Assembly (NCBI GenBank): GCA_019695335.1
Contig: JAIBAF010000015.1
Span: forward strand, 1-61,054
Length of the DNA: 61,054 bases
Direction of reading: 5' to 3'
Source: a bacterium
GTDB taxonomy: Bacteria; CLD3; SB21
The notes below the pieces were generated by a model that had not been told where the DNA came from, did no database searches, and saw only the letters and a list, made by a program, of their open reading frames with translations. Every line of letters begins with the position of its first letter. The stretch's first letter is position 1. A program made the position numbers and the translations under genes. Positions 43,598 through 52,665 of this stretch are shown here, piece after piece.

Positions 43598-43849
43598 TTG
43601 GAAAAACTTGATCGCGGAAAATTAAAAACAATTCTTAGTGAGGTCAAAAAAGAACTGGATAGGGCGGCGGCTAAATTTGATCCTTATCATTCGTATCACG
43701 AAGGTTTCGCCGTGATCAAAGAAGAATTGGATGAATTGTGGGATGAAATCAAATCGAAAGATCACACGAATGAAACGTTGCGTATGGAAGCGATTCAGGT
43801 TGCCGTGACGGCCATTCGTTTTGTTCACGATTTATTGCCCGCAAAGTAG
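43598..43849 (+). CDS. MazG-like nucleotide pyrophosphohydrolase-like small protein
   Basis: The 83-residue protein starts at TTG, six bases after aagga. The stretch HEGFAVIKEELDELWDEIK and the later RMEAIQVAVTAIRF supply the ExxE...ExxD-type metal-binding helices of the all-alpha NTP pyrophosphatase (MazG) superfamily in a compact form. The length is that of a single-domain member. Cotranscription with the HAD gene is likely. Activity on nucleotides is inferred from the family. Confidence 0.75.
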   Translation: MEKLDRGKLKTILSEVKKELDRAAAKFDPYHSYHEGFAVIKEELDELWDEIKSKDHTNETLRMEAIQVAVTAIRFVHDLLPAK

Positions 43850-43988
43850 AGATTCAGTCTCAAATGTGTTAACATAGTTCTTGTAAACCGGAGTAATTTT
43901 GATGAAATTATAGAAATATCGGCGGTCTTGTGATAAGCGTGGTATCTCATGACTGGCATTGACATCACATCCGGAATTTAAAAATTTT

Positions 43989-44020
43989 AAAGAGCATGCG
44001 TGTGCGTGCTCTTTTTTTTA
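43989..44020 (+). terminator. Terminator upstream of the Na/Pi cotransporter gene
   Basis: An 11-12 bp stem (aaagagcatgc / gcgtgctcttt, one T-G pair) with a GTGT loop and a run of T. It lies 22 bases before the ATG at 44042, so it could also act as an attenuator of that gene. Confidence 0.8.
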
Positions 44021-44041
44021 TTTTAGAGGAGGAATAAAATT

Positions 44042-46066
44042 ATGAAGATCTGGATCAGTTGGTTGCTTTTTTGTGCAGTTTCTGCCGCAGGGTGGTCCCA
44101 GTCACATATTTTAAAAAATGTCTCGTATCAGCCCGGTCAGAAATTATTTGTCGGTTTGGAAGGTAACGATCTCGGTGCGCCGTTAAGGATTCAAGTTACC
44201 GATACGTCCGGAAAACCGGTGGCCGGCATTGCTGTGACGTTTGAAGTCGTTGGGAAGCCGGGCAAATCGCACGGTGAAAAATTGCATAAAGAAATCGTTG
44301 AAACAAACGCCGAAGGCATTGCCGAAAACGGATTTGTTCTCGGCGATCAGGCCGGCGATTATCTGATCATTGCACACTCGGTAGGAATGACCGGCGAAAC
44401 GCCCGTGATCCTTGTTCGCGCGCAAAGGACGCTCTGGTGGATGTTTTTGGTGATAGGACTTTTTGGAGGATTGGGAATTTTTCTGTACGGAATGGGACTT
44501 GGTTCCGGCGGTCTTCAGAAAATTGCCGGGGAACGTTTACGAACCATTCTTGCCGTTTTAACAAGCAACCGGTTTTTAGGATTGCTGGTTGGCATTGTCA
44601 TCACGGCGATCGTACAAAGCAGTTCGGCCACATCCGTGATGGTGGTCGGCTTGGTGAGTTCATCGTTGATGACGCTTACGCAAGCGATCGGAGTTTTGAT
44701 GGGCGCGCACATCGGCACGACGATCACGGTGCAATTGATCGCATTTAATGTATCGGATTATTCATTGCTCCTCGTCGCTGCAGGGTTTTTGATTACACTG
44801 ATCACCAAAAGAAAATTTTACATTTATCTCGGCGAAATTATTCTGGGGTTCGGTTTTATTTTCTTCGGCATGGCAGTCATGTCACAAGCGATCGGGCCGC
44901 TGAAGTCAATGCCGACGTTTATCGCATGGCTGTTGAAATTCGGGGAAAGCCCGTTGCTTGGAATTTTAGCATCGACTATTTTTACCGGCATCATTCAAAG
45001 CAGCGGTGCGACGATCGGTCTGTGCGTCGTGATGGCGGGAGAAGGGTTGCTGTCATTTGAATCAGCGATGCCTTTGGTATTTGGAGCGAATATCGGAACA
45101 TGTGTGACGGCGCTATTATCAGCTATCGGTGCAACGACTGAAGGTAAAAGAACCGCTTTAGCCCACACATTATTCAGCGTAATCGGTGTAATTTTATTCA
45201 CGCCTTTTTTGATTCCGTTTGAAAATGTTATCCGAACGATCACGCACGCGATGGGAACGGACGCCGTTCCGCGCTTGATCGCCAACGGACACATGTTCTT
45301 TAATATTTTTAACGCGGCATTATTGATCGCGTTTGTTCCTGTAACGGCGAAATTAATTACCAAGTTGATCCCAGAAAAAGCTGAATCAACGGAATTTAAA
45401 CCGAAATATCTGAACAATGCTTATCTTGAAACGCCGGAAATCGCACTGCAACAGGCACAATTGGAAGAAGACCGCTTGATGGATGTTGTGCGGCAAATGT
45501 ATGCGACCGTTCCGTCGCTTTTCAAACACGATAATGAAGCTGAAATTGCCACAATGCAGGAGCACATGAAAAATGTCAATATGCTGGAAGGCGAAATCAG
45601 GCGTTACCTGACGCGCCTTTCGCAAAAGAGTATCAGTTTGACACAATCACGGCGGTTAATGCGGTTGCTGTTGACGATCGACGACATCCGGCATATCAGT
45701 AACCGGTTGGGAGATTATGTGCCTGAAATCGCAACAAAGCTTTCGGATAACAAGTGGACATTACCGGAAGCCGACCGGAAAGATTTTGAAACGTTCATGA
45801 AAGCGGTCGGTGATAGAATGGAGAATACGTTCAAGGCTTTACAGAAAGAAAACAAAGAAGCGGCGGAAGAGTTGATCAATACGAAACGAACCATGTCGGA
45901 GATGGAAGTTCGTCTGCGTGAGTCTCATTTGCAACGGGTTCAGAAAGATTTTGCTACGTACATGAATACAAGTCCGGTAATGCTTGATCTGCTCACGGCT
46001 TTGAAACGCGTGGAGACTTTCTGTGTGAAAATTGCACACGAGGTAATTGATCAGTTTAAATTCTAA
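44042..46066 (+). CDS. Na/Pi-cotransporter with N-terminal Ig-like (Big_1) domain
   Basis: The 674-residue protein is a three-part fusion. A signal peptide (1-20) leads to an Ig-like domain (about 28-128) with VTDTSGKPVAGIAVTFEVVG, the Big_1 signature. A transporter of about eight helices follows (about 131-455), carrying the NptA QSSSATS repeat (192-198) and a second QSSGATIG (near 319-326). A PhoU-like helical bundle forms the C-terminus (about 470-674). It would import phosphate with sodium. The extracytoplasmic Ig domain in front of the transporter is unusual. The SD (gaggagg) is strong, with a terminator just upstream. Confidence 0.9.
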   Translation: MKIWISWLLFCAVSAAGWSQSHILKNVSYQPGQKLFVGLEGNDLGAPLRIQVTDTSGKPVAGIAVTFEVVGKPGKSHGEKLHKEIVETNAEGIAENGFVLGDQAGDYLIIAHSVGMTGETPVILVRAQRTLWWMFLVIGLFGGLGIFLYGMGLGSGGLQKIAGERLRTILAVLTSNRFLGLLVGIVITAIVQSSSATSVMVVGLVSSSLMTLTQAIGVLMGAHIGTTITVQLIAFNVSDYSLLLVAAGFLITLITKRKFYIYLGEIILGFGFIFFGMAVMSQAIGPLKSMPTFIAWLLKFGESPLLGILASTIFTGIIQSSGATIGLCVVMAGEGLLSFESAMPLVFGANIGTCVTALLSAIGATTEGKRTALAHTLFSVIGVILFTPFLIPFENVIRTITHAMGTDAVPRLIANGHMFFNIFNAALLIAFVPVTAKLITKLIPEKAESTEFKPKYLNNAYLETPEIALQQAQLEEDRLMDVVRQMYATVPSLFKHDNEAEIATMQEHMKNVNMLEGEIRRYLTRLSQKSISLTQSRRLMRLLLTIDDIRHISNRLGDYVPEIATKLSDNKWTLPEADRKDFETFMKAVGDRMENTFKALQKENKEAAEELINTKRTMSEMEVRLRESHLQRVQKDFATYMNTSPVMLDLLTALKRVETFCVKIAHEVIDQFKF

Positions 46067-46115
46067 AACAAATTTTTTTTGAATGTTTAAAACTCCACTT
46101 AACAACGGAGGGGTT

Positions 46116-46496
46116 ATGAACATTCAACGGTTTCTTTTTATTGTTCTTTGCATGATTATTATGCTCCCGGCTTGCGATGATGACGAATCAGTGAATTACA
46201 ATCTCACGGGGACTTGGTCCGGCCCGTACAACGGAGTCAGTGGTAGCGGAACGATCACCAGCATTTTGGGTCAAACCGGTAATCAGGTGACCGGTACTTA
46301 TATGACGGTGGACGACACTGGGACCGTGGCCGGAACAGTTGACGGCAAACGCTTTGAAGCAACAGTCACCAGTACGATTTACACTTGCGAATCGTATCTT
46401 CACTTTACGATCCAGGACAGCATGCATATAGGTGGATACTATGCCGGATACGATGCGTGTGCTGATTCGGGAAGTATTAGCATGACAAAACAGTAA
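46116..46496 (+). CDS. Small lipoprotein, unknown
   Basis: The 126-residue protein has a lipoprotein leader (lipobox LPAC) and a beta-rich mature region (GTWSGPYNGVSGSGTITSI, GNQVTGTYMTVDDTGTVAG, a GxYY-rich end), like a small beta-sandwich or barrel. A ggagg SD gives the start at 46116; an earlier in-frame ATG at 46083 adds a poor leader. No family is recognised. It lies 49 bases after the transporter gene. Confidence 0.7.
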   Translation: MNIQRFLFIVLCMIIMLPACDDDESVNYNLTGTWSGPYNGVSGSGTITSILGQTGNQVTGTYMTVDDTGTVAGTVDGKRFEATVTSTIYTCESYLHFTIQDSMHIGGYYAGYDACADSGSISMTKQ

Positions 46497-46510
46497 GCTT
46501 GGGAAAATGC

Positions 46511-46544
46511 AAAAAAAAACGGCGCATTTTTTTTAATGCGCCGT
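46511..46544 (-). terminator. Terminator of the deoxyhypusine synthase-like gene
   Basis: A 10-bp perfect stem (acggcgcatt / aatgcgccgt, 46519-46528 and 46535-46544) with a 6-base loop. The minus strand continues into a nine-base T run (46511-46518), so it serves the minus-strand gene. Confidence 0.88.
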
Positions 46545-46593
46545 CAAATGTGAGAATTTTTTGTGCCTTTTGTGGCAAATCGCAACAGTATTT

Positions 46594-47571
46594 CTACCAA
46601 CCCAAAATGTATGCAAACATCAGAGGCGCAACTATCGTAGCGTCCGATTCGATGATAAACTTCGGCGTATCTTCGGCTAATTTTCCCCAGGTGATTTTTT
46701 CGTTTGGCACTGCGCCAGAATATGAGCCATAACTTGTCGTCGAATCGCTGATCTGGCAGAAATACGACCACAGCGGAACATTGGTCCGGTGAAGATCCTG
46801 GTGCAGCATAGGCACGACGCAGATTGGGAAATCGCCGGCAATGCCGCCGCCAATCTGAAAAAATCCCACGCCGTACTTCGTTGCGTATTCGGTATACCAC
46901 TCGGCAAGCATCATCATGCATTCGATGCCGGTGCGCACAGTGTGGACATTTTTGATGTCACCTTCGATACAATGTCCGGCAAAGATATTTCCCAGAGTTG
47001 AATCTTCCCAGCCCGGGACGATAATCGGTAAATTTTTTTCCGCCGCGGCAATCATCCAGCTGTTTTTCGGATCGATTTGATAATATTGTTTTAATTTGCC
47101 GCTCAGCAAAATTTTGTACATGAATTCATGCGGGAAAAAAGATTTGCCGCCTTTATCAGCAGCCGTCCATTCATCGAGCACGGCTTTTTCGATCCTGCGG
47201 ATGGCTTCTTCTTCCGGAATACACGTGTCGGTGACGCGATTCAGGTGTTTATCCAGCAATTTTTGTTCGTCCGCCGGCGTGAGATCGCGATAATGCGGAA
47301 TGCGAACATAGTGATCGTGTGCGACCAGGTTAAAAATATCTTCTTCAAGATTGGCGCCGGTGCAAGTGATCGCGTGAACTTTATCCTGCCGAATCATTTC
47401 AGCGAGTGAAAGTCCAAGTTCCCCGGTGCTCATAGCACCGGCTAGTGTCACCATGAATTTTCCGCCCTTACTCAAATGCGCTTCATACGCTTTAACGGCA
47501 TCCACCAAAGCCGCCGCATTAAAATGACGATAGTGATGAATAATAAATTGCGAAATAGGTCCTTTGGCCAT
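46594..47571 (-). CDS. Deoxyhypusine synthase-like protein
   Basis: The 325-residue protein matches the deoxyhypusine synthase family. The HHYRHFNAAALVDAV start, GGKFMVTLAGAMSTGELG NAD-site segment, TGANLEEDIFN and GWEDSTLGNIF are typical, and the active-site Lys is present (Lys 297 in TWGKL), followed by ESDATIVAPL. The eukaryotic enzyme modifies eIF5A with spermidine; bacteria have no eIF5A, so members are thought to act on polyamines (for example forming homospermidine) or on an unknown protein. The SD (aaggag, 9 bases upstream) is good. The catalytic residue is intact, so activity is likely. Confidence 0.88.
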   Translation of the reverse strand: MAKGPISQFIIHHYRHFNAAALVDAVKAYEAHLSKGGKFMVTLAGAMSTGELGLSLAEMIRQDKVHAITCTGANLEEDIFNLVAHDHYVRIPHYRDLTPADEQKLLDKHLNRVTDTCIPEEEAIRRIEKAVLDEWTAADKGGKSFFPHEFMYKILLSGKLKQYYQIDPKNSWMIAAAEKNLPIIVPGWEDSTLGNIFAGHCIEGDIKNVHTVRTGIECMMMLAEWYTEYATKYGVGFFQIGGGIAGDFPICVVPMLHQDLHRTNVPLWSYFCQISDSTTSYGSYSGAVPNEKITWGKLAEDTPKFIIESDATIVAPLMFAYILGW

Positions 47572-47838
47572 GAGCGTAAACTCCTTTTTAAATGAACAAG
47601 CAACGGCAATTTACTAACTTAGAATAATTCTGCAATAGAAAAAAAGAAGTTATTTTAAAGGAAAAAATTAAATTAAAAATTGTATCGCAAAGGGATACTG
47701 ACATAACGGTGTCACTGAATAGCTTTAATTTACGTTGTTCTTGCTTTTTATAATATCGATCGGCACATTTTAAGTATCCACAAAGCCTACCTGTATCATT
47801 TATTTTCTTTTAAAAACTTAACTGAGAGGAGATGTTTT

Positions 47839-48429
47839 ATGAAAATCCGTATGTTTTTTTATGGAATTTTGTTGATGACATTTTTTGCAAGTGTAAGTGC
47901 TCAGGACAAAGCGGCTATGGATGAAATGATGAAAAAATGGATGGAAATGGCCTCGCCCGGTGAAGCGCACAAAAAACTTGCCGATTTTGTCGGTACGTGG
48001 GAAACAACCAGTACGATGTGGATGGAAGGACCGGATAAAAATCCGACCGTCACCAAAGGTACCTGCGAAACGAAATGGGTGCTCGACGGACGTTTTATCA
48101 TCGACGATTTCAAAGGTGAAATGATGGGTAAACCTTTTCTCGGGATCGGGCTGACGGGTTACGATAATCTCAAGAAAAAATACGTCGGATTTTGGGCGGA
48201 TAATTCATCGACGGCGATGTACATGATGGAGGGCAGTTTTGATCAATCTGGCAAAGTTCTGACGTTGTGGGGTAAAGCCGATGATCTCATGACCGGTGAG
48301 CGAGATAAAGTTGTCATGTATGTTTTGAAACTCGACAGCAAAGACAAACATACTTTTGAGTTCTATGATACCGCATTACCGGCCGGAAAGTCAAAAGTCG
48401 GTGAAATTGTTTACGTTAGAAAAAAATAA
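47839..48429 (+). CDS. DUF1579-family secreted protein
   Basis: The 196-residue protein has a signal peptide (1-21, ending VSAQD) and a DUF1579 domain: KLADFVGTWETTS, the KWVLDGRFIIDDF strand and GLTGYDNLKKKYVGFWADN, which form a beta-barrel of the nitrobindin/lipocalin-like type. The function is unknown. An agaggag SD precedes the ATG. A 14-bp stem terminator follows and overlaps the end of the convergent gene. Confidence 0.82.
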   Translation: MKIRMFFYGILLMTFFASVSAQDKAAMDEMMKKWMEMASPGEAHKKLADFVGTWETTSTMWMEGPDKNPTVTKGTCETKWVLDGRFIIDDFKGEMMGKPFLGIGLTGYDNLKKKYVGFWADNSSTAMYMMEGSFDQSGKVLTLWGKADDLMTGERDKVVMYVLKLDSKDKHTFEFYDTALPAGKSKVGEIVYVRKK

Positions 48430-48443
48430 AGCCAAAAGTCTAA

Positions 48444-48490
48444 AAACTCTGAGACTGTTTTGAATTGTTCGGCAGTCTCAGAGTTTATTT
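48444..48490. terminator. Bidirectional terminator between convergent genes
   Basis: A perfect 14-bp stem (aaactctgagactg / cagtctcagagttt) with a 15-base loop and a T-rich tail. Its right arm overlaps the last codons of the minus-strand gene at 48485. Confidence 0.9.
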
Positions 48491-48913
48491 TTTCCAGTCT
48501 TCTACGATACGCTTGATCAGCTTTCCATCAAATTCAAAAAACATAATTTGTGTTCTCTTCAAAGACGTCCATTTTCCATCCGATTTCATCTCGCCGGTTA
48601 ATTCCACTTCTACGGCAGCCATATTGAACCCGCTAATTAAGTGACGGATTTCAAACCGTACATTGCGTGTAGCTCCGAGCCATTTTACCATGCCGGTTTT
48701 ATCTTTACCCGTGATTTTGGCGTTAAATTTCGGATGTTCGTAAATGAAATTATCGGAATACATTGATAAAACTTTATCGACGTCTTTTTCAGTAGAATTT
48801 TCCTGCATTGTAGCCGCGCGTGCGATAAAATATTCATTGACAATATTTCCGGGATCGTCTTGTGCAAATAAATTGATGCCGAAAAACAGAATAAAACCAA
48901 TAACTCTTTTCAT
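48485..48913 (-). CDS. NTF2-fold (SnoaL/DUF4440-like) secreted protein
   Basis: The 142-residue protein has a signal peptide (1-19, ending LFAQ) and a cone-shaped alpha+beta NTF2-like domain: a helical start, MYSDNFIYEHPKFNAKITGKDK, and strands through MFFEFDGKLIKRIVEDWKK. The family binds small molecules or acts as isomerases and dehydratases. A gggagag SD fixes the start at 48913; an upstream start at 48973 adds a poor leader. Its stop lies inside a terminator hairpin. The role is unknown. Confidence 0.75.
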   Translation of the reverse strand: MKRVIGFILFFGINLFAQDDPGNIVNEYFIARAATMQENSTEKDVDKVLSMYSDNFIYEHPKFNAKITGKDKTGMVKWLGATRNVRFEIRHLISGFNMAAVEVELTGEMKSDGKWTSLKRTQIMFFEFDGKLIKRIVEDWKK

Positions 48914-49142
48914 TACGGTCTCTCCCAACGATGTAAAAAATTTGAGGATTGGAACGCCAATTGACAATCGCAAGTTTCAATAATGTCATCAACCGGTCCT
49001 TTAAAGGAATAAAATGGATTGAATGAAACTTGAATCGCTCAGACAAATTCTTCCTTGCACTAATTGCTCAAAATGCCTATCATTTTTGCCAACATTCCAG
49101 ATTGATTATTCCCGCATAACATCAAAAAATGGTATACTCAGC

Positions 49143-50873
49143 ATGATGAGCAATCTTTTCCGCCGCAAAACGATCGACAGCATTCTGGCCGATACGAAAG
49201 AAGGTTATGCCGAAGACGGAACTACACTCAATCGCACACTGACGGTTCGCGATCTAACGGCGTTCGGAATTGCCGCCGTCGTCGGAGCCGGAATTTTCAG
49301 TACGATCGGCAATGCCAGCGCGAGTGGCGGTCCGGCAGTTTCGTTGTTATTTGTTTTCACAGCCGTTGCGTGCGGATTTTCAGCCTTGTGTTATGCGGAA
49401 TTTGCGTCGATGATCCCTGTTTCGGGCAGCGCCTATACTTATGCGTACGCGTCGTTCGGAGAATTTATTGCGTGGATTATCGGTTGGGATTTATTAATGG
49501 AATACGCGATCGGTAATATCGCTGTTGCTATTTCATGGTCGGATTATTTTACCGGATTCCTAAGCGGAATCGGATTTGTGATTCCCGAATATTTTACGAT
49601 GGATTTTTTAACGGCGTGGCGAGGATACGATCAGGTGACTAAATTGCTGGCTGAAGGCCAGACGCTCGATACGATTTCAGCCGGGTTGGTTGATGCGTAC
49701 AATGCATGGTTGAATGCACCGACCATCGGATCGCTACGGATTGTTGCGGATATTCCGGCGCTTTTGATCACGCTGCTTATATCATACCTGATTTATATCG
49801 GCATCAAAGAATCGCGTACCGCCAGCAATATCATGGTGGGAATCAAACTCGCGATTATTTTTCTCGTCATTGCCATCGGTTTTTTTTACGTCAATCCCGA
49901 CAACTGGAGTCCATTCGCGCCTCACGGTGTCGCCGGTGTTTTGAAAGGCGTTTCGGCTGTGTTTTTTGCCTACATCGGATTTGATGCGATTTCCACAACG
50001 GCTGAGGAGTGTAAAGATCCGCAACGGGATTTACCCCGTGGAATGATTTATTCACTGGTAATTTGTACCGTTCTATACATCGTCATTTCATTAACGCTGA
50101 CGGGAATGGTTAATTATTCCGAATTGGCCGTGGGCGATCCGATGGCGTTTGTCTTCAAAAAAGTGGGTCTCAACTGGATCAGTGGTATCGTTGCCATCAG
50201 TGCGGTTATTGCAACGGCAAGCGTTTTCCTGGTCTTCCAGATCGGCCAGGCGCGCATATGGATGAGCATGAGCCGCGACGGGCTTTTGCCGAAAAAATTT
50301 GCAGCCATTCATTCTAAATATAAAACACCGTCGTTCTCGACAGTCATTGCCGGTTTCGTAGTCGCGGTTCCGGCACTGTTTATGAACCTAACGGAAGTCA
50401 CTGATCTGACGAGTATTGGAACGCTGTTCGCCTTTGTTCTCGTGTGTGGCGGAACGTTGATGCTGCAGAATTCATCGAATGTGAAAAACGCTAAATTCCG
50501 GGTTCCGTATATCAATGGACAATTCATTATTCCTGCCCTATTTTTGGGTACGATTGCGGTGATTTATTTTTATTATCCTGATTCATGGAACAGTTTTTTC
50601 AGCATGCAGGATCCCAATGGTACCGAACACGGCTGGGATGTATTTAAACACAAAATTCCCATGATACTTTTTATTTCTGTTTCAACGATCGTTACGGTTT
50701 TGTCATTCTTGAAAAAGTTTTCATTGATTCCGGTTCTTGGATTGACCAGTTGTTTTTATTTAATGTCGGAATTGGGCATTACAAACTGGAGCCGGTTCTT
50801 TATCTGGCTGGTAATCGGATTGATCGTGTATTTTCTTTTTAGTTATCGTCACAGTAAATTGCATCAAAAATAA
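49143..50873 (+). CDS. Cationic-type amino acid permease (APC superfamily)
   Basis: The 576-residue protein has 13-14 membrane helices and the CAT-type signature: FGIAAVVGAGIFSTIGNAS (helix 1 unwound segment), CYAEFASMIPVSGSAYTYAYASFGE, and AFFAYIGFDAISTTAEECKDPQRDLPRG. It probably imports an amino acid. The ATG at 49143 (or 49146) gives a normal N-terminus; an in-frame ATG at 49023 would add 40 unconserved-looking residues. A TATACT box with extended TGG (49130-49138) sits just upstream, but the short leader makes promoter function uncertain. Confidence 0.9.
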   Translation: MMSNLFRRKTIDSILADTKEGYAEDGTTLNRTLTVRDLTAFGIAAVVGAGIFSTIGNASASGGPAVSLLFVFTAVACGFSALCYAEFASMIPVSGSAYTYAYASFGEFIAWIIGWDLLMEYAIGNIAVAISWSDYFTGFLSGIGFVIPEYFTMDFLTAWRGYDQVTKLLAEGQTLDTISAGLVDAYNAWLNAPTIGSLRIVADIPALLITLLISYLIYIGIKESRTASNIMVGIKLAIIFLVIAIGFFYVNPDNWSPFAPHGVAGVLKGVSAVFFAYIGFDAISTTAEECKDPQRDLPRGMIYSLVICTVLYIVISLTLTGMVNYSELAVGDPMAFVFKKVGLNWISGIVAISAVIATASVFLVFQIGQARIWMSMSRDGLLPKKFAAIHSKYKTPSFSTVIAGFVVAVPALFMNLTEVTDLTSIGTLFAFVLVCGGTLMLQNSSNVKNAKFRVPYINGQFIIPALFLGTIAVIYFYYPDSWNSFFSMQDPNGTEHGWDVFKHKIPMILFISVSTIVTVLSFLKKFSLIPVLGLTSCFYLMSELGITNWSRFFIWLVIGLIVYFLFSYRHSKLHQK

Positions 50874-50984
50874 CCCGAAAGGGACTGAAACTTTACATCT
50901 CTGCTGGCGTATTTTCCACACATTTCGACCTAACCTGTCTTTGCTGAAAATCTGTTACCGGCCATTCATATATAAGGCTCAACT

Positions 50985-51458
50985 ATGCTCAAACTGGTAT
51001 TTTGGCTAATGGTATCCGTATCGGTTTATGGTCAGGAAATTATTTCATTTAACGATCTTCAAAAACGAACGCACCAAAATAATGATACAACCTATGTAAT
51101 AAATTTTTGGGCAACGTGGTGCAGCCCGTGTATTGAAGAGCTGCCGTACTTTGAAGTTTTGCGCGATAACTATCGCTCAGATAAATTGCGTGTGATTTTG
51201 GTTAGTCTTGATTTCAAATCGCAGTTGCAAAAAAAAGTCATTCCGTTTTTGCAGAAAAATAACATTCGTTCTACCGTGTGGTTATTAGACGAGCCCGATG
51301 CAAACGCCTATATCGACAAAGTCAGTAAAGAATGGTCGGGAGCGATTCCGGCAACTTTGATACTCAATGGAAAAAAGAATATCAAGCAATTTTATGAAAA
51401 ACAATTCACAGAGAATGAATTACAATCCATTATAAAACCTCTCATGAAAGGAGATTGA
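50985..51458 (+). CDS. TlpA/ResA-like thioredoxin-fold protein
   Basis: The 157-residue exported protein has a signal peptide (1-16) and the active site WATWCSPC in a thioredoxin fold, with cis-Pro in GAIPATLIL. It should act as a thiol reductant in the periplasm, a role that includes apocytochrome c reduction in some bacteria, which would fit the cytochrome-rich genome, though this is inference. The second thioredoxin-like gene begins one base after its stop. Confidence 0.88.
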   Translation: MLKLVFWLMVSVSVYGQEIISFNDLQKRTHQNNDTTYVINFWATWCSPCIEELPYFEVLRDNYRSDKLRVILVSLDFKSQLQKKVIPFLQKNNIRSTVWLLDEPDANAYIDKVSKEWSGAIPATLILNGKKNIKQFYEKQFTENELQSIIKPLMKGD

Positions 51459-51459
51459 T

Positions 51460-52062
51460 ATGAAGCGATTAATGTTTTTGATGTTTTTAATTCCTGTGAT
51501 CGCCTGTGCGCAGGACGGTTACAAAGTCGGCGATGCCGTTAAAGATTTTAAATTGAAAAACGTCGACAGCAAATTCGTGTCGCTGAAAGACATGAAAGAC
51601 GCCAAAGGCGTTATCGTTGTATTTACATGCAATACCTGTCCGTATGCTCAGGCGTATGAACAGCGTGTCATTGATCTGCATAATAAATTTGCATCGGCGG
51701 GTTATCCCGTAATAGCGATCAATCCCAACGATCCGAATGTACAACCCGGAGACTCCTTTGACAAAATGGTCGAACGCGCCCGTGATAAAAAATATCCATT
51801 TGCTTACGTGATGGACGAAACACAGGAAATAGCGAAAGCTTTCGGAGCCACGCGTACGCCGCATGTTTATTTATTGCAGAACAAAGGCGATAAATTCGAA
51901 GTGGCGTACATCGGCGCCATCGATGATAATACGGAAGACGGCTCCTTGGCAAAAAACAAATACGTTGAATTAGCCGTCGATGCTTTAAGTAAAGGTCAAA
52001 AACCTGCGACCAATTTCACCAAAGCGATCGGCTGTACGATCAAGTGGAAAAAGAATTCCTAA
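51460..52062 (+). CDS. Thioredoxin-like (AhpC/TSA-type) protein with CNTCPYA site
   Basis: The 200-residue exported protein (signal peptide 1-18) has a peroxiredoxin/thioredoxin fold with FTCNTCPYAQAYEQR, a CxxC centre in the position of the AhpC/TSA catalytic Cys, and the RTPHVYLL cis-Pro loop. Proteins with this motif are commonly annotated as thioredoxin family members and may be thiol-disulfide oxidoreductases. A good SD (aaaggag) ends seven bases before the ATG. It is cotranscribed with the TlpA-like gene, and a strong terminator follows. Confidence 0.85.
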   Translation: MKRLMFLMFLIPVIACAQDGYKVGDAVKDFKLKNVDSKFVSLKDMKDAKGVIVVFTCNTCPYAQAYEQRVIDLHNKFASAGYPVIAINPNDPNVQPGDSFDKMVERARDKKYPFAYVMDETQEIAKAFGATRTPHVYLLQNKGDKFEVAYIGAIDDNTEDGSLAKNKYVELAVDALSKGQKPATNFTKAIGCTIKWKKNS

Positions 52063-52081
52063 CGGTTCAGTTTCTATAATT

Positions 52082-52117
52082 AACCCCAATTTCGTTAATT
52101 TGAAATTGGGGTTTTTT
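52082..52117 (+). terminator. Terminator after the thioredoxin pair
   Basis: A perfect 12-bp stem (aaccccaatttc / gaaattggggtt) with an 8-base loop and a T run. Confidence 0.92.
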
Positions 52118-52200
52118 GTTAAATACAAATTATTGCTAATGCGAGGCATCTTTTGTAAATTGGAACCGACCCAATCTACAAACCTTGCTTTCACATTTTA

Positions 52201-52443
52201 ATGGAAAAACAGACCCAGCCTGCCGGTATGTCGCCGACCGATTTTATTAAAGGCGAGATCCGAAAAAAAGCGATGGAAAAAAACGGACAACTCGGCGTTA
52301 AGTATTATTCAGAAAATCCTGATGAATACGATTTTATAGGCAATTCACAGTTTGAGGATCATTTTCTTATGATATTTCGGTGTTCGCGGAGTTATTCTAG
52401 CCTTACCATTCGTATCAATAGGCGCCAAACTTCTAACCCTTAA
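52201..52443 (+). CDS. Small orphan protein, possibly decayed
   Basis: An 80-residue frame. Residues 1-52 (MEKQTQPAGMSPTDFIKGEIRK.. to NSQFE) look protein-like, but the last third is a mixture of Arg, Ser and Phe that could follow a frameshift. No SD is visible and no family recognised. It could be a small cytoplasmic protein or a truncated gene. The 222-base gap downstream contains only a weak hairpin near 52483-52515. Confidence 0.4.
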   Translation: MEKQTQPAGMSPTDFIKGEIRKKAMEKNGQLGVKYYSENPDEYDFIGNSQFEDHFLMIFRCSRSYSSLTIRINRRQTSNP

Positions 52444-52665
52444 AATTATAAAGAAGAGGAGGTTGACCCTACCTTCGCTTTTTGCCCGGTTTTTCATGCG
52501 TGAGAGATCGGGTTTTGTTTTTTTCCAGAAAATCTGATTGCACCTCTACAGAAATTTGCCTAAACTCTGGATGAGGCAGGAAAAAAACCTACAGTATTTC
52601 CATTCTTTTCATCCGGCATTTCTATTTTATCATTACCAATAAATTTTAAAACGGTTTAAAATTTT

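Noticed and set aside
49023-49142. Extended N-terminus of the amino acid permease with Cys-rich CTNCSKC
   Set aside because: The extension looks like translated noncoding DNA and lies upstream of a TATACT box; the permease family begins near residue 41.
52483-52515. Terminator after the 80-residue orphan gene
   Set aside because: Only a 4-5 bp stem (cccg / cggg) with a long loop; too weak to call despite a T-rich stretch after it.
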